Origin: Rhodobacterales bacterium
GTDB lineage: Bacteria; Pseudomonadota; Alphaproteobacteria; Rhodobacterales; Rhodobacteraceae
Assembly (NCBI GenBank): GCA_026400355.1
Contig: JAPLPE010000033.1
Coordinates: 1-51,812 of the forward strand
Reading direction: 5' to 3'
Length of the DNA: 51,812 bases
In this document: piece after piece, positions 17,142 through 29,100 of the stretch
How positions within the stretch are numbered: the first letter of the stretch is position 1
How the letters are laid out: each line of letters starts with the position of its first letter
The notes under the pieces: generated by a model
What the model saw: the letters and a program-made list of their open reading frames with translations, nothing else
What the model was told of the DNA's origin: nothing
Database searches by the model: none
Position numbers and translations under genes: made by a program

Positions 17142-18260
17142 ATGAAAATCAGTATCGAACGCGGGGCGCTCCTCAAGGCGGTGGCTCAGGCCCAGTCGGT
17201 TGTGGAGCGCCGCAACACCATTCCCATCCTTGCCAACGTCCTGATTGAGGCCGAGGGCGACACTGTTCAGTTCCGGGCGACCGATCTGGATATAGAAGTC
17301 GTGGACCGTGCCACGGCCAAGGTGGAACGTGCTGGGGCGACCACCGTGGCGGCGGTGATGCTGAACGAAATCGTGCGCAAGCTGCCCGATGGGGCGCTGG
17401 TCACGCTGTCGGACAATGCCCAGTCCGGTCGTCTCACGATCGAGGCCGGGCGGTCCAACTTCTCGCTCGCCACACTGCCGCGCGAGGATTTTCCGGTCAT
17501 GGCCACGTCAGACTATGCGACGAACTTTGCGGCACCTGCCCCGGTCCTGCGGCGGCTGTTTGACAAGTCCAAGTTCGCAATCTCGACGGAGGAGACGCGG
17601 TATTATCTGAACGGCGTCTATCTGCATGTCGCGGATGGTGACGGCGGTCGGGTGCTGCGCTGTGTGGCGACGGATGGTCACAGGCTGGCCCGGATTGATG
17701 CCGCTTTGCCGCCGGGGGCCGAAGGTATGGCCGGGGTGATTGTGCCGCGCAAGACGGTGGGCGAGTTGCGCAAGCTTTTGGAAGATGACGAGGCAACGAT
17801 TGCGGTGTCAGTGTCCGAGACCAAGATCCGCTTTGCGACGCCTGCGATCACGCTGACATCCAAAGTCATCGACGGCACCTTCCCCGACTACACCCGCGTG
17901 ATCCCGCAGGGAAACACCCGGCGGCTCGAGGTGGATGCGGCAGAGTTTGCCAGGGCGGTGGACAGGGTGGCGACCGTGTCTTCGGAACGGTCGCGGGCGG
18001 TGAAGATGTCGCTGGATGAGGATCGGCTGATCCTGTCGGTCAATGCGCCAGATTCGGGTGCGGCCGAGGAAGAACTGGCCGTTGCCTATGGTGATGAGCG
18101 GCTTGAGATCGGGTTCAACGCGAAGTATCTGCTTGAGATCGCAAGTCAGGTGGACCGGGAGAATGCCGTTTTCCTGTTCAATTCCTCGGGCGATCCGACG
18201 CTGATGCGCGAAGGAAATGACATGTCGGCAGTCTATGTCGTCATGCCGATGCGGGTGTGA
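17142..18260 (+). CDS. dnaN: DNA polymerase III beta subunit (sliding clamp)
   Basis: A 372-residue protein that forms the dimeric ring clamp tethering DNA polymerase III. It begins MKISIERGALLKAVAQAQSV and contains the well-conserved RNTIPILANVLIEA near residue 27, VATDGHRLA near residue 175 and the C-terminal VYVVMPMRV. Its three repeated clamp domains are of normal length. It follows dnaA after a 117-base gap that carries a hairpin and possibly its own promoter. Confidence 0.97.
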   Translation: MKISIERGALLKAVAQAQSVVERRNTIPILANVLIEAEGDTVQFRATDLDIEVVDRATAKVERAGATTVAAVMLNEIVRKLPDGALVTLSDNAQSGRLTIEAGRSNFSLATLPREDFPVMATSDYATNFAAPAPVLRRLFDKSKFAISTEETRYYLNGVYLHVADGDGGRVLRCVATDGHRLARIDAALPPGAEGMAGVIVPRKTVGELRKLLEDDEATIAVSVSETKIRFATPAITLTSKVIDGTFPDYTRVIPQGNTRRLEVDAAEFARAVDRVATVSSERSRAVKMSLDEDRLILSVNAPDSGAAEEELAVAYGDERLEIGFNAKYLLEIASQVDRENAVFLFNSSGDPTLMREGNDMSAVYVVMPMRV

Positions 18261-18348
18261 CAGGTCCAGAATCCTTTGAAGGGTTTTGGCAAGGATTTCT
18301 GAAGATTCTTGCCGCTGGGGCTGGTGTTACGGCAGTGGATCAACTGGC

Positions 18349-19461
18349 GTGACGGGTCATGCCGTTACAGAGTTGAAGCTGTCGCATTTCCGGTCGCACC
18401 GGCAGGCAGCGCTGAATTGTGATGGCCGGCCTGTGGCAATCTTTGGCCCGAACGGTGCGGGAAAGACCAATCTGATAGAGGCCGTCTCGCTCTTGTCCCC
18501 GGGACGGGGGCTGCGGCGGGCGGCGACGGATGACATCATCCGCAAGCCCGAGAGTCTTGGCTGGAAGGTTAAGGCGACGGCGCGGACACCGGTAAGTGAC
18601 CATGAGATCGAGACCTGGGCTGAACCCGGTGAAGCGCGCACCGTGCGGATCGACGGCAAAGCCGCGCCACAGATCGCGCTGGCCCGGATCCTGCCCATCC
18701 TATGGCTTGTCCCGATGATGGACCGTCTGTGGGTCGAGGGGGCTGACGGGCGGCGGCAGTTTCTGGACCGGGCAACGATGAGTTTCATTCCCGGTCATGC
18801 GGCTGTGGTGCTCGACTATGAAAAGGCGATGCGGGAGCGGAACCGGCTTCTCAGGGACATGGTGCGCGACGCGCATTGGTATGCTGCGCTGGAAACGCAG
18901 ATGGCGCGTTTCGGGATCGAGATCGAGGTCAACCGCCGGGCCGCCATTGCGGCACTGGCGGCTGCGCAGGCGCAGGCCGAAACGGCATTTCCGGTAGCCG
19001 ATCTGGACATTGTCCATCCCGAGGCGGACTTGCCGGGCAGCGAAGCCGCGCTGCGCGACGCATTGGCCGACAGCCGGTCGCGCGATCTGGCGGCGGGGCG
19101 CACGCTGATCGGGCCTCATCGCAGCGATCTGGTGGCGGTCTGGCGGGCAAAGGGGATGCCGGCGGCGGAATGTTCGACGGGCGAACAGAAGGCGCTCCTG
19201 ATCTCGCTTATCCTTGCCAATGCCCGCGCGCTGGCGGGGTCGCTGGGCGCGCCGCCTGTCCTGATGCTTGACGAAGTGGCGGCGCATCTGGATGCCGGGC
19301 GGCGGGCGGCGCTATATGATGAAATCTGCGGGTTGGGCGCGCAGGCTTTCATGACAGGAACCGGGCCAGAACTCTTTACCGATCTGGGGTCCCGGGCGCA
19401 GTATGTGGAAGTGACCGAGGTGAATGGCACATCGGTCCTGACGGAGAGGAGCGCCCCATGA
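18349..19461 (+). CDS. recF: DNA replication and repair protein RecF
   Basis: An SMC-like ATPase that loads RecA at gaps through RecFOR. Walker A FGPNGAGKTN is near residue 38, a signature-like STGEQKALLISLIL near residue 280 and Walker B PPVLMLDEVAAHLD near residue 305. The GTG at 18349 gives 370 residues, close to the family length. An ATG at 18286 in the same frame adds 21 residues without family resemblance. The stop overlaps the next gene by four bases. Confidence 0.92.
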   Translation: MTGHAVTELKLSHFRSHRQAALNCDGRPVAIFGPNGAGKTNLIEAVSLLSPGRGLRRAATDDIIRKPESLGWKVKATARTPVSDHEIETWAEPGEARTVRIDGKAAPQIALARILPILWLVPMMDRLWVEGADGRRQFLDRATMSFIPGHAAVVLDYEKAMRERNRLLRDMVRDAHWYAALETQMARFGIEIEVNRRAAIAALAAAQAQAETAFPVADLDIVHPEADLPGSEAALRDALADSRSRDLAAGRTLIGPHRSDLVAVWRAKGMPAAECSTGEQKALLISLILANARALAGSLGAPPVLMLDEVAAHLDAGRRAALYDEICGLGAQAFMTGTGPELFTDLGSRAQYVEVTEVNGTSVLTERSAP

Positions 19462-19901
19462 CTCATCAACATCCGATCCAGCGTGTGACCATGATCACGC
19501 TGGGCGTCGCTGACCTTGCCAGGTCGCGTGCGTTTTATCACGCGCTGGGCTGGCATCCCCACAGTGAAACTGAATCCGTCAGCTTCTTTCAGTTGCAGGG
19601 GGCTGCACTTGGGCTTTACGCGCTGGCAAAGCTTGCTGATGACATGGACCGCAGCGTTTCCGAACTTGGGACTGGCGCCATGACAGTGGGACAGAACTTT
19701 GCCGACGAAGAAGCGGTGGATGCGGCGTTCAACATAGCAATGCAAGCCGGTGCCACGGCCATAAAACGCCCGCAGGCGGTGTTCTGGGGAGGGTATTCGG
19801 GCTATTTTGCGGACCCTGACGGTCATGTCTGGGAACTTGCCGTGAATCCGTACTGGCCGCTGGCGGCGGACGGTTCGCTGACGTTGCCCGATGCGGATTG
19901 A
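19458..19901 (+). CDS. VOC-superfamily (glyoxalase/bleomycin resistance-like) protein
   Basis: A 147-residue protein with the paired beta-alpha-beta-beta-beta modules of the vicinal oxygen chelate fold. MITLGVADLARSRAFYHALG opens the first module and GYFADPDGHVWELAVNP closes the second; the Glu in HVWEL is a usual metal ligand. No substrate can be assigned. Its ATG overlaps the recF stop and its end overlaps the next gene, so it is translated as part of the recF transcript. Confidence 0.85.
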   Translation: MTHQHPIQRVTMITLGVADLARSRAFYHALGWHPHSETESVSFFQLQGAALGLYALAKLADDMDRSVSELGTGAMTVGQNFADEEAVDAAFNIAMQAGATAIKRPQAVFWGGYSGYFADPDGHVWELAVNPYWPLAADGSLTLPDAD

Positions 19902-20406
19902 CCGGATCGAGGAGATGCGGCTGGCACCGGGCGACGAGGCGCAGATTGCGGGCCTCCTCGCCCGCTGCTTGGCACGGATTTCGGCGGGCGGACCGCGTTG
20001 CGGGCGCGTTATCATGTGCAACTGGTGGCCCGCGATCGTGGGGCATCTGGAGATCACCTTCCGCAATGTCAGTCAGGGGAACCGCCTGATCCCGGCGATC
20101 GGCATGGCCGAGCTGGCGAAAGAACCGGAGCATCGCGGCAATGGGATCGCAGGGTTGCTTTTCGGGGCGGCGATCACCGTGGGGCGGCAGAGCCCGGCAC
20201 AGCTTGCGCTGCTGTTTTGGGCGGCTGCGCCTTATGAGAGAGCGGGATTCAGGACCGTTCACAATACTAAGCGGTTCATGGACATGACGGGTGCGGTGAC
20301 CGGTCAGGTTGAGCGCGGCATGGCAGAGGGCCTGATGGTGCTGTCGCTGCGGGGCAAGCCGTGGGTTTCGGGGACGATGGTCGACATGCCCGGCCATCTG
20401 TTCTAG
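19891..20406 (+). CDS. GNAT-type N-acetyltransferase with an internal out-of-frame segment
   Basis: The 171-residue frame resembles GNAT acetyltransferases: GHLEITFRNV, the acetyl-CoA loop EPEHRGNGIAGLLF and a late AAPYERAGFRTVHN. Between about 19970 and 20042, however, the expected family residues lie in another frame (GTDFGGRTALRARYHV), while the annotated frame gives an unrelated cysteine- and tryptophan-containing stretch. This looks like a one-base loss near 19969 compensated by a one-base gain near 20041. If real, about 24 residues of the fold are replaced; if not, it is a pair of sequencing indels. The substrate is unknown. Confidence 0.65.
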   Translation: MRIDRIEEMRLAPGDEAQIAGLLARCLARISAGGPRCGRVIMCNWWPAIVGHLEITFRNVSQGNRLIPAIGMAELAKEPEHRGNGIAGLLFGAAITVGRQSPAQLALLFWAAAPYERAGFRTVHNTKRFMDMTGAVTGQVERGMAEGLMVLSLRGKPWVSGTMVDMPGHLF

Positions 20407-20435
20407 ACCGCCGCGACCGCGAGAAGGGACTTTCC

Positions 20436-21056
20436 ATGACCATCACCGCCGGGCAGCTTGGCTTTTATGCCGTGGGCCTGATCCTGCTTTTCCTGACGCC
20501 CGGCCCGGTCTGGGTGGCGCTGACGGCCCGCGCGCTTTCGGGCGGGTTCAGGGCGGCCTGGCCGCTTGCGGTCGGGGTGACGGTGGGCGATCTGTTTTGG
20601 CCGTTCCTTGCCATTCTGGGTGTGACCTGGATCCTGTCGGTCTTTGAAAGCTTCATGTTGATCATGCGCTGGATCGCCTGCGCGACCTTTGTCGTCATGG
20701 GTGCGCTGATCATCCGCAACGCAGGCAAGATGATCGGTGAAGACAGCCGCTTGACCCGGCCCGGGATGCTGGCGGGGTTTCTGGCCGGGGTGGCCGTGAT
20801 CATCGGGAACCCAAAGGCGATTTTTTTCTACATGGGGATGCTGCCGGGTTTTTTTGACGTCACGGTGCTGACCTGGGCCGATATTGCCATCATCTGCGCG
20901 GTGTCCATGTCGATCCCGCTGATCGGCAATCTGCTGCTGGCGTGGTTCATCGGAAGCGCGCGGGGGTTGATGACATCGCCCGCCGCGCTGCGCCGGACGA
21001 ACCTTGTGGCGGGGGTGTTGCTGATTGGGGTCGGGCTGATCATTCCCTTTGTCTGA
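20436..21056 (+). CDS. LysE/RhtB-family amino acid exporter
   Basis: A 206-residue inner-membrane protein with about six hydrophobic segments. The first (FYAVGLILLFLTPGPVWVAL) contains the TPGP motif near residue 25 that is typical of LysE/RhtB proteins, followed by GVTVGDLFWPFLAILG. A mid-protein GNPKAIFFYMGMLPGFF segment is also diagnostic. Export of an amino acid or derivative is likely; which one is unknown. The ATG at 20436 is preceded by GAGAAGGGA. Confidence 0.88.
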   Translation: MTITAGQLGFYAVGLILLFLTPGPVWVALTARALSGGFRAAWPLAVGVTVGDLFWPFLAILGVTWILSVFESFMLIMRWIACATFVVMGALIIRNAGKMIGEDSRLTRPGMLAGFLAGVAVIIGNPKAIFFYMGMLPGFFDVTVLTWADIAIICAVSMSIPLIGNLLLAWFIGSARGLMTSPAALRRTNLVAGVLLIGVGLIIPFV

Positions 21057-23567
<2,511 letters not shown>

Positions 23568-23751
23568 TCCATCGTGGTGAAGGGATGCCGCGCGATCAGG
23601 GCGGATCCATTCTGCGCCCGGCAAGTGCCTATGTTGGTCTCATGGCGATTGACGAAAGCGTCAATTGTCGGACGCCAGATCCCGGTCGGTTCGCGCCCGG
23701 GATCATCAGGGGTCACATCGCGCCAACTCTCATGGCGCAGGGAGACTGATC

Positions 23752-24161
23752 TTGTTGACCAAACTTGCTCGTACCGGCGCAGTAAGCGCCGCACTTCTGC
23801 TGTCCGTTGTCGCGGTCCCCGCTGCCTTTGCCAGCGTGGCGACGATGGATGAACTGGCCGTCGCGGTAACGCCGACCCACAATGTTGTCACGGCCAAGGA
23901 CGGAATGACCGTCTATGCCTTTGGAATGGATGAAGAGGGAGCTTCTTTCTGCTATGGCGCATGCGCGGCGGCTTGGCCGCCCTATCTGGGTCATGTCTCT
24001 GCCATGTTTCCTGCGCCGGATGGTCGCTTGTCAACCGGACGGATGGGACGCTGCAATGGGCATTCCACGGCAACCCCCTTTACCATTTTGCCTGCGACAA
24101 GGTGGCGGGTGACGCCTTTGGAAACGGCGTGAACGGGATCTGGCACACGATCAGCGACTAG
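23752..24161 (+). pseudogene. Secreted COG4315-type repeat protein, frameshifted
   Basis: A TTG at 23752 with a GGGAGA site opens a protein with a signal peptide (LLLSVVAVPAAFA). A first repeat follows: VVTAKDGMTVYAFGMDEEG ... CYGACAAAWPPYLG. The second half of the family pattern (WSLVNRTDGTLQWAFHG ... AGDAFGNGVNGIWHTISD) is present but in another frame. One base appears to be missing near 24021, in CCGGATGGTCG. As read, the protein ends at 24132 with a nonsense tail. This may be a sequencing error, since both halves are otherwise well preserved. Function of the family is unknown. Confidence 0.7.
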
Positions 24162-24174
24162 ATTTGAATCAGAG

Positions 24175-24214
24175 GCGCCCCGGAAACGGGACCCCTTCCT
24201 AATCTTCGGGGCGC
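24175..24214. terminator. Inverted repeat between two converging genes
   Basis: GCGCCCCG (24175-24182) and CGGGGCGC (24207-24214) form a perfect eight-pair stem; a smaller CCCG-GAAA-CGGG hairpin lies inside. It sits between converging genes, with the right arm inside the last codons of the AbrB-type gene. A bidirectional terminator is plausible. Confidence 0.4.
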
Positions 24215-25276
24215 GACACACGACTGAGCATTCTGAACATGCTGGCCGCCGCACCGATGACCACCGTCAGCCGGACGACATGCATGACCGAGACGTAGGC
24301 CACGTCCTGCCCCATGGCGAGTGCAAGCAGGCTCATTTCCGCAAGGCCGCCGGGCGAATAGGCGAGGAAGCTTTGTGTCATCTCGACCCCGGTCAGTGTG
24401 CTGACGAGGAGTGCAAAGACGACAGCAACCACCAGCATGGCCAGCGAGGACAGCAGGCCAAGCCCCATGTCGCGCCCGACTTCGCGGAGTTCGGCGCCAA
24501 GGAATCGGCAGCCGACGGTCGTACCGATGACGATCTGGGCGATGATCACGATGACGGATGGCGGCGCGATGGTGACGAGTTCCGTCACATGGGCAAGGCC
24601 GCTCAGGATCATGGGACCAAAGACGGGGGCGGCGGGCAGGTGGATCCGCGTGCCAAGAGGTACGCCGATCGCGGCGCAGGCGCCGAGTACGAGCCAGTCC
24701 CATGGGGCGAGGGCTGTGAGGGAAACCCAGTTGCCGTTGCGGGCACCGGTTGATGTGACCCCAAGGACAAGGCCGAAGAACAGCACGACAAAGACGATGA
24801 CGCAGAAGATACGGAGTGCGTGGGCCAGCGCGATCTTGCGTTCGACCCCGCCGGCGGCTGCGCCCATGATGAGCATGTCGTTCAGGCCGCCCGGCATTGC
24901 ACAGAAGTAGGCGGTCGTCCGGTCATAGCGGCCGATCCGGCGGTAGATCAAATAGGACACCGCTGCAGCCGCAATCAGGAACGGGAAAAGCAGGAGGACC
25001 GTCAGCGACCAATGAGATGGCATCCAGAATCGCTGGTGTGATGGAAGAGCCGAGGAGGACACCGATCACGGGGATCGTCACCGGGCGAAGCCGATCCGGA
25101 CTGTACAGTGGAGCACGCGCCAGACAGGCCACCGTGACGCCGATCAGAGGGCCCAGCATCCAGGGCAAGGGCATGTGGAGCTTCCACGCCACAAAGCCCG
25201 AGGCTGTCCCCAGCACCAGGGCCATCAGCGTGCGCCAGAATTTGACGGTGTCAAAGATGGCAATTGGTGCCCGCAT
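24199..25276 (-). pseudogene. AbrB-family membrane protein, interrupted by a frameshift
   Basis: Two overlapping minus-strand frames together give one AbrB-type permease of about 350 residues. The first (from ATG 25276) reads FWRTLMALVLGTASGFVAWK ... PWMLGPLIGVTVACLA ... GVLLGSSITPAILDA. The second continues with HWSLTVLLLFPFLIAAAA ... DRTTAYFCAMPGGLNDML and further hydrophobic segments to the stop at 24199. One extra base near 25010-25022 breaks the frame. The family comprises inner-membrane proteins with ten or so helices and no firmly known substrate. The gene starts at the stop of trhO (TGATG), so it was co-transcribed with it. Confidence 0.75.
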
Positions 25277-26181
25277 CAGGGCTGGCCGACATGACGCTGG
25301 CCACGTTGTCTTGCCAGAAGGGCCTGTTTCTGACGTTCGCGGAACCCAGCCTTTTCTGCTTCAGTCGTTTCAGACACGCAGAACTGGCAGGACACACCCT
25401 GTTCGTGACCCGGATGGGCCAGATTTTCGGGGCCAAGCGGGCGACCGCAGGCGTGGCAGAGGACATGCGAGCCTTGTTTGAGCCCGTGGCCTACGGCGAC
25501 GCGGTTGTCAAAGACATAGCATTCACCTTGCCAGAGGCTTTGATCGGCAGGGACGTCTTCGAGGTATTTGAGGATGCCACCTTGAAGGTGAAAGACGTCT
25601 TTCACGCCCTGACCCAGAAGGTAGTTCGTCGATTTCTCGCAGCGGATGCCGCCGGTGCAGAACATTGCAATGCGTTTGCTCTGAAACTGTTCGCGGTTGG
25701 CTTCCCACCATGCAGGAAACTCGCCAAAGCTTTCGGTCCCGGGATCGACCGCGTTACGGAAGGTACCGATTGCGGTTTCGTAGCGGTTCCGCGTGTCGAT
25801 AATGGCGACATCGGGCGCGCTGATCAGGGCATTCCAGTCGGCCGGCGCAACATAAGTGCCGACACCCGCCAGAGGATCGACGTCAGGCTGGCCCATCGTC
25901 ACGATCTCGGGCCGGATTCGCACCTTCATGCGGTTGAAGGGGCGGTCGGCCGAGGTGCTTTCCTTCCAGACCAGCTCAGCGCAGCCCGGCAGGGACCGGA
26001 TGTGGGCGAGCAAGAGGTCGATGCCGTCGCGCGATCCGGCCACGGTGCCGTTGATCCCTTCTTTGGCCAGAAGAAGCGTGCCAACAAGGCCGTTGCCCTT
26101 GCAAAGCGCAAGCAGCGGGCCGCGCAGGGCGGAGGGTTCCTTGAACAGGGTGAAATGATAGAGGGCGGCAATCACGAACAT
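25276..26181 (-). CDS. trhO: tRNA uridine(34) hydroxylase TrhO (YceA type)
   Basis: A 301-residue rhodanese-domain protein of the TrhO/YceA family, which makes 5-hydroxyuridine at the wobble position of tRNA using oxygen. An N-terminal ferredoxin-like part (ALYHFTLFKEPSALRGPLLA) precedes the rhodanese domain, whose catalytic cysteine is in IAMFCTGGIRCEKS near residue 180. The tail holds a cysteine-rich segment (CHACGRPL ... CQFC), common in this family. It is divergent from pncA. Confidence 0.92.
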   Translation of the reverse strand: MFVIAALYHFTLFKEPSALRGPLLALCKGNGLVGTLLLAKEGINGTVAGSRDGIDLLLAHIRSLPGCAELVWKESTSADRPFNRMKVRIRPEIVTMGQPDVDPLAGVGTYVAPADWNALISAPDVAIIDTRNRYETAIGTFRNAVDPGTESFGEFPAWWEANREQFQSKRIAMFCTGGIRCEKSTNYLLGQGVKDVFHLQGGILKYLEDVPADQSLWQGECYVFDNRVAVGHGLKQGSHVLCHACGRPLGPENLAHPGHEQGVSCQFCVSETTEAEKAGFRERQKQALLARQRGQRHVGQP

Positions 26182-26287
26182 GTTTTCCCGATACGACTCT
26201 GCGCGGTCATGGGCAAGTCGCGGACGATCTTACAGTCGCGTCACCTTGCGACTAAGCTGCGTCTCAACCTGAAGGAAGGAGACTGCG

Positions 26288-26890
26288 ATGCACCCTGCCG
26301 ACCACGCCTTGATCGTCATCGACGTGCAGAATGACTTTTGCCCGGGTGGCGCGCTTGAGGTGAAAGAGGGTGACGTCATCATCCCCGGCATCAACGCGCT
26401 GATGAATGATTTCGACGCGGTTATCCTGACACAGGACTGGCACCCGGCAGGGCATTCTTCGTTTGCATCCTCTCATCCTGGAAGATCGGCCTATGACATG
26501 ATCGAGATGTCCTATGGACCGCAGGTGCTTTGGCCCGATCACTGTATCCAGATGACCGGGGGCGCTGCGTTTCATCCTGCTTTGCGGACAGATGCAAACA
26601 TGATCATCCGCAAGGGTTTCCGACCAGGGATCGACAGCTATTCCGCATTCTTCGAGAATGATCGTGTCACGCCGACTGGGCTGGCCGGGTATCTGCGGAC
26701 GCGGGGGATTGACGCGGTGACGGTGGTTGGACTTGCGACAGATTTCTGCGTGAGCTACTCGGCACAGGATGCAATTCGAATGGGCTTTGCAGTGACGGTC
26801 CTGACGGAGTTGTGCCGGGGTATAGACCTTGACGGATCATTGGCCTCGGCGATCGACGGGATGCGCCGGGACGGCGCAAGGGTGGCTTAG
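26288..26890 (+). CDS. pncA: Nicotinamidase
   Basis: A 200-residue cysteine hydrolase that deamidates nicotinamide to nicotinate for NAD salvage. The catalytic triad is visible: Asp12 in VIDVQNDFCPGG, Lys109 in IIRKGF and Cys154 in LATDFCVSYSA. Metal-binding residues are in TQDWHPAGHSSF and His85 of LWPDHC. Length is normal. An AAGGAG site lies just before the ATG. Confidence 0.94.
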   Translation: MHPADHALIVIDVQNDFCPGGALEVKEGDVIIPGINALMNDFDAVILTQDWHPAGHSSFASSHPGRSAYDMIEMSYGPQVLWPDHCIQMTGGAAFHPALRTDANMIIRKGFRPGIDSYSAFFENDRVTPTGLAGYLRTRGIDAVTVVGLATDFCVSYSAQDAIRMGFAVTVLTELCRGIDLDGSLASAIDGMRRDGARVA

Positions 26891-27030
26891 CAAGGATTGG
26901 CTGGCTTTCTTGAGTTGACTTTCAGAACGCCCCGGCAACTCAAATCCCGCAAGTTGCGTCAGCTGAGAAATATTGCTTGAATTGGCCGAATGCCCTAGGT
27001 TTGGAGGGGTTCAAGGGTGACTTGCTGAAC

Positions 27031-28032
27031 ATGAAAAAGTCGACCAATCAAATGGATATCGCACGGGCCGCAGGGGTTTCGGTCAGCACCGTTTCGCGCG
27101 CTTTGTCGAATGCGCCCGGTATCGGTGACGCGCTGCGCAGCAAGATCAATCGGCTTGCCCTCGACCTTGGCTACAAGTCGCGTGGCGACAAGTGGGCGCT
27201 GGCCCGGCCTGTCCGGACCTATGTGACGGTCAATATGATCACGGGTGATACGGTGCCCTTTTACAGCGCCATCGTGGAAGGCCTGACGCAGGCGGCCCGG
27301 CAGGCCGGGCTGACACTGGATGTGCGTCTGATCCATGACCGGCAGTTTGATCCGGCCAGACTTGACCGGGACGCAGAAGACGAAGACGCAGGCGCGACGA
27401 TGCTTGTCGGGATGGACCTGACGACCGAGTTCGCGGCAAGGTTCGCTGCGGGTCACAAGGTTGTTCTGGTCAACACCTTTGATCCCGCGATGCGGTTCGA
27501 TTGCGTTGGTCCCAACAACCTTTATGGCGGGATGCTGGCGACGCGGATGCTTCTTGATGCGGGGCACAGGTGCTTGCTTCATGTCCGCGAGGTTCTGCGG
27601 CCAACGACGTTGCAGCGCCATATGGGCTTCGAGGCGGCTGTGGCTGCTGCCGGTGCGCGGGGGACGGTCATTGATACTTTCGGCGACCCCGAAAAGGTGC
27701 TGCGCGAGGCGGTCCAGGCGCGGAAGGCAGGGCTGACCGACTGGACCGGAGTCTATTGCGTCCATGATGTTTCGGCCATCCGCATGGTCCATGCGCTGGA
27801 AGAAGCAGGGCTGCGGGTGCCGGGGGATATCTCGGTCGTGGGTTTTGATGACCTTCCTGCGGCAGCGATGATGGTGCCGCGTCTGACGACCGTGCGGATT
27901 GACTGCCAGGCTATCGGAACTCAGGCGATTGCCCTGATTGTGCGGCGTATGGCCGAACCGGATGCCGTGCCGTTGCAGGTAGAATGTGGCGTCATGCCTG
28001 TCGAGGGAGGGACTGTTGCGCCGGTCCCTTGA
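27031..28032 (+). CDS. LacI-family transcriptional regulator
   Basis: A 333-residue repressor-type protein. The N-terminal helix-turn-helix reads MDIARAAGVSVSTVSRALSN (residues 8-27) and is followed by a periplasmic-binding-protein-like sugar-sensing domain ending near ISVVGFDDLPAAAMMVPRLT. The ATG at 27031 is chosen because the DNA-binding domain starts there; the frame also opens at a TTG at 26977. No metabolic operon adjoins it, so its target and effector are unknown. Confidence 0.88.
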   Translation: MKKSTNQMDIARAAGVSVSTVSRALSNAPGIGDALRSKINRLALDLGYKSRGDKWALARPVRTYVTVNMITGDTVPFYSAIVEGLTQAARQAGLTLDVRLIHDRQFDPARLDRDAEDEDAGATMLVGMDLTTEFAARFAAGHKVVLVNTFDPAMRFDCVGPNNLYGGMLATRMLLDAGHRCLLHVREVLRPTTLQRHMGFEAAVAAAGARGTVIDTFGDPEKVLREAVQARKAGLTDWTGVYCVHDVSAIRMVHALEEAGLRVPGDISVVGFDDLPAAAMMVPRLTTVRIDCQAIGTQAIALIVRRMAEPDAVPLQVECGVMPVEGGTVAPVP

Positions 28033-28059
28033 CCGGGCCGGGAGCTTGCGTCAGAGTGC

Positions 28060-28073
28060 TTAATCCAGATCAA
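28060..28073. promoter_or_regulatory. FNR/FnrL-like box before the dnaJ-type gene
   Basis: TTAATCCAGATCAA differs at one base from the FNR consensus TTGAT-N4-ATCAA. It ends 64 bases upstream of the DnaJ-type start, a suitable place for activation. FnrL boxes of this form are known from Rhodobacteraceae, but a single near-match in 100 bases is only suggestive. Confidence 0.4.
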
Positions 28074-28137
28074 GGAAAAATCATTTCTGCCGTGGCAAGT
28101 CACGGACAATAGCTGAAAGCTCACCGGGGAGAGCCAG

Positions 28138-29100
28138 ATGAGCGATGATCCCTATAGGGCACTGGGCCTGACGCCATCGGCGACGGCCGAAGACATCAAA
28201 AAGGCCTACCGCAAGCTGGTACGTACCAGTCATCCGGACCTGCATCCGGATGATCCTGCCGCCGAGGCGCGGTTCAAGGCCATCTCTGCTGCCCATGACC
28301 TTTTGAAAGACCCCGAGACGCGGGCGAAGTTCGACGCGGGCGAGATTGACGCAAGCGGCCAGCAAAAGCCTGAACGGCGCTATTACCGCGACTTTGCCGA
28401 TGCGCCGGGTGGAAACGCCTATCAGCAGCAGCGCGGATTCGAATCGGGCGTGGACCCCGAGGATTTCTTTGCCGAGATTCTGCGGCGGCGGGGCCGGACT
28501 GGCGGACGCCAACAGGGCTTTGGTGATCCTTTTGGCGACAGCAACTTCAGCGCGCCGGGGCAGGATCTGCGGTATTCGCTTGAGGTGCCTTTCCTTGATG
28601 CGGCCCGGGGTGCCAGAACCCGGATCACCCTGCCGGATGGTTCCGGCCTTGAAGTGACTATTCCGCCCGGCCTGTCAGACGGGCAGACCCTGCGCCTGCG
28701 CGGCAAGGGCGCCCCCGGGTTCGGGGGCGGGCCTGTCGGGGACGCGCTGATCACGGTGGCGGTCAGGGGTCACCCGGTTTTCCGCCGGGACGGGAACGAC
28801 ATTCACATCGACCTGCCCATCACGATTGATGAGGCGGTACTGGGCAGCAAGATCGCAGTCCCGACCATCGCCGGGAACGTCAATGTGACAATTCCCAAAG
28901 GGTCGAACACGGGGCGGTCGCTGCGGTTGCGCGGGCGGGGGGTCAAGCCGGCCAAGGGCGAACCGGGCGATCAGATCGTTGCGCTTCGGGTGGAGATGCC
29001 TTCGGTCATTGACCCGGCCCTTGCGGCCTTCATGGAAGAATGGCGCAAGACGAATACCTATGACCCCCGACAGGGCTTGTTCGAAGTGGTACCCGAATGA
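28138..29100 (+). CDS. CbpA-like DnaJ co-chaperone
   Basis: A 320-residue J-domain protein. The J domain occupies residues 1-70 with the HPD motif in TSHPDLHP, needed to stimulate DnaK ATPase. A Gly/Phe-rich linker follows (about residues 75-145). There is no cysteine-rich zinc domain, so it is of the CbpA (class II) type. The C-terminal substrate-binding part includes VTIPPGLSDGQTLRLRGKG and GDALITVAVRGHPVF. It overlaps the cbpM-like gene by four bases, as in the cbpA-cbpM pair. Confidence 0.93.
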   Translation: MSDDPYRALGLTPSATAEDIKKAYRKLVRTSHPDLHPDDPAAEARFKAISAAHDLLKDPETRAKFDAGEIDASGQQKPERRYYRDFADAPGGNAYQQQRGFESGVDPEDFFAEILRRRGRTGGRQQGFGDPFGDSNFSAPGQDLRYSLEVPFLDAARGARTRITLPDGSGLEVTIPPGLSDGQTLRLRGKGAPGFGGGPVGDALITVAVRGHPVFRRDGNDIHIDLPITIDEAVLGSKIAVPTIAGNVNVTIPKGSNTGRSLRLRGRGVKPAKGEPGDQIVALRVEMPSVIDPALAAFMEEWRKTNTYDPRQGLFEVVPE

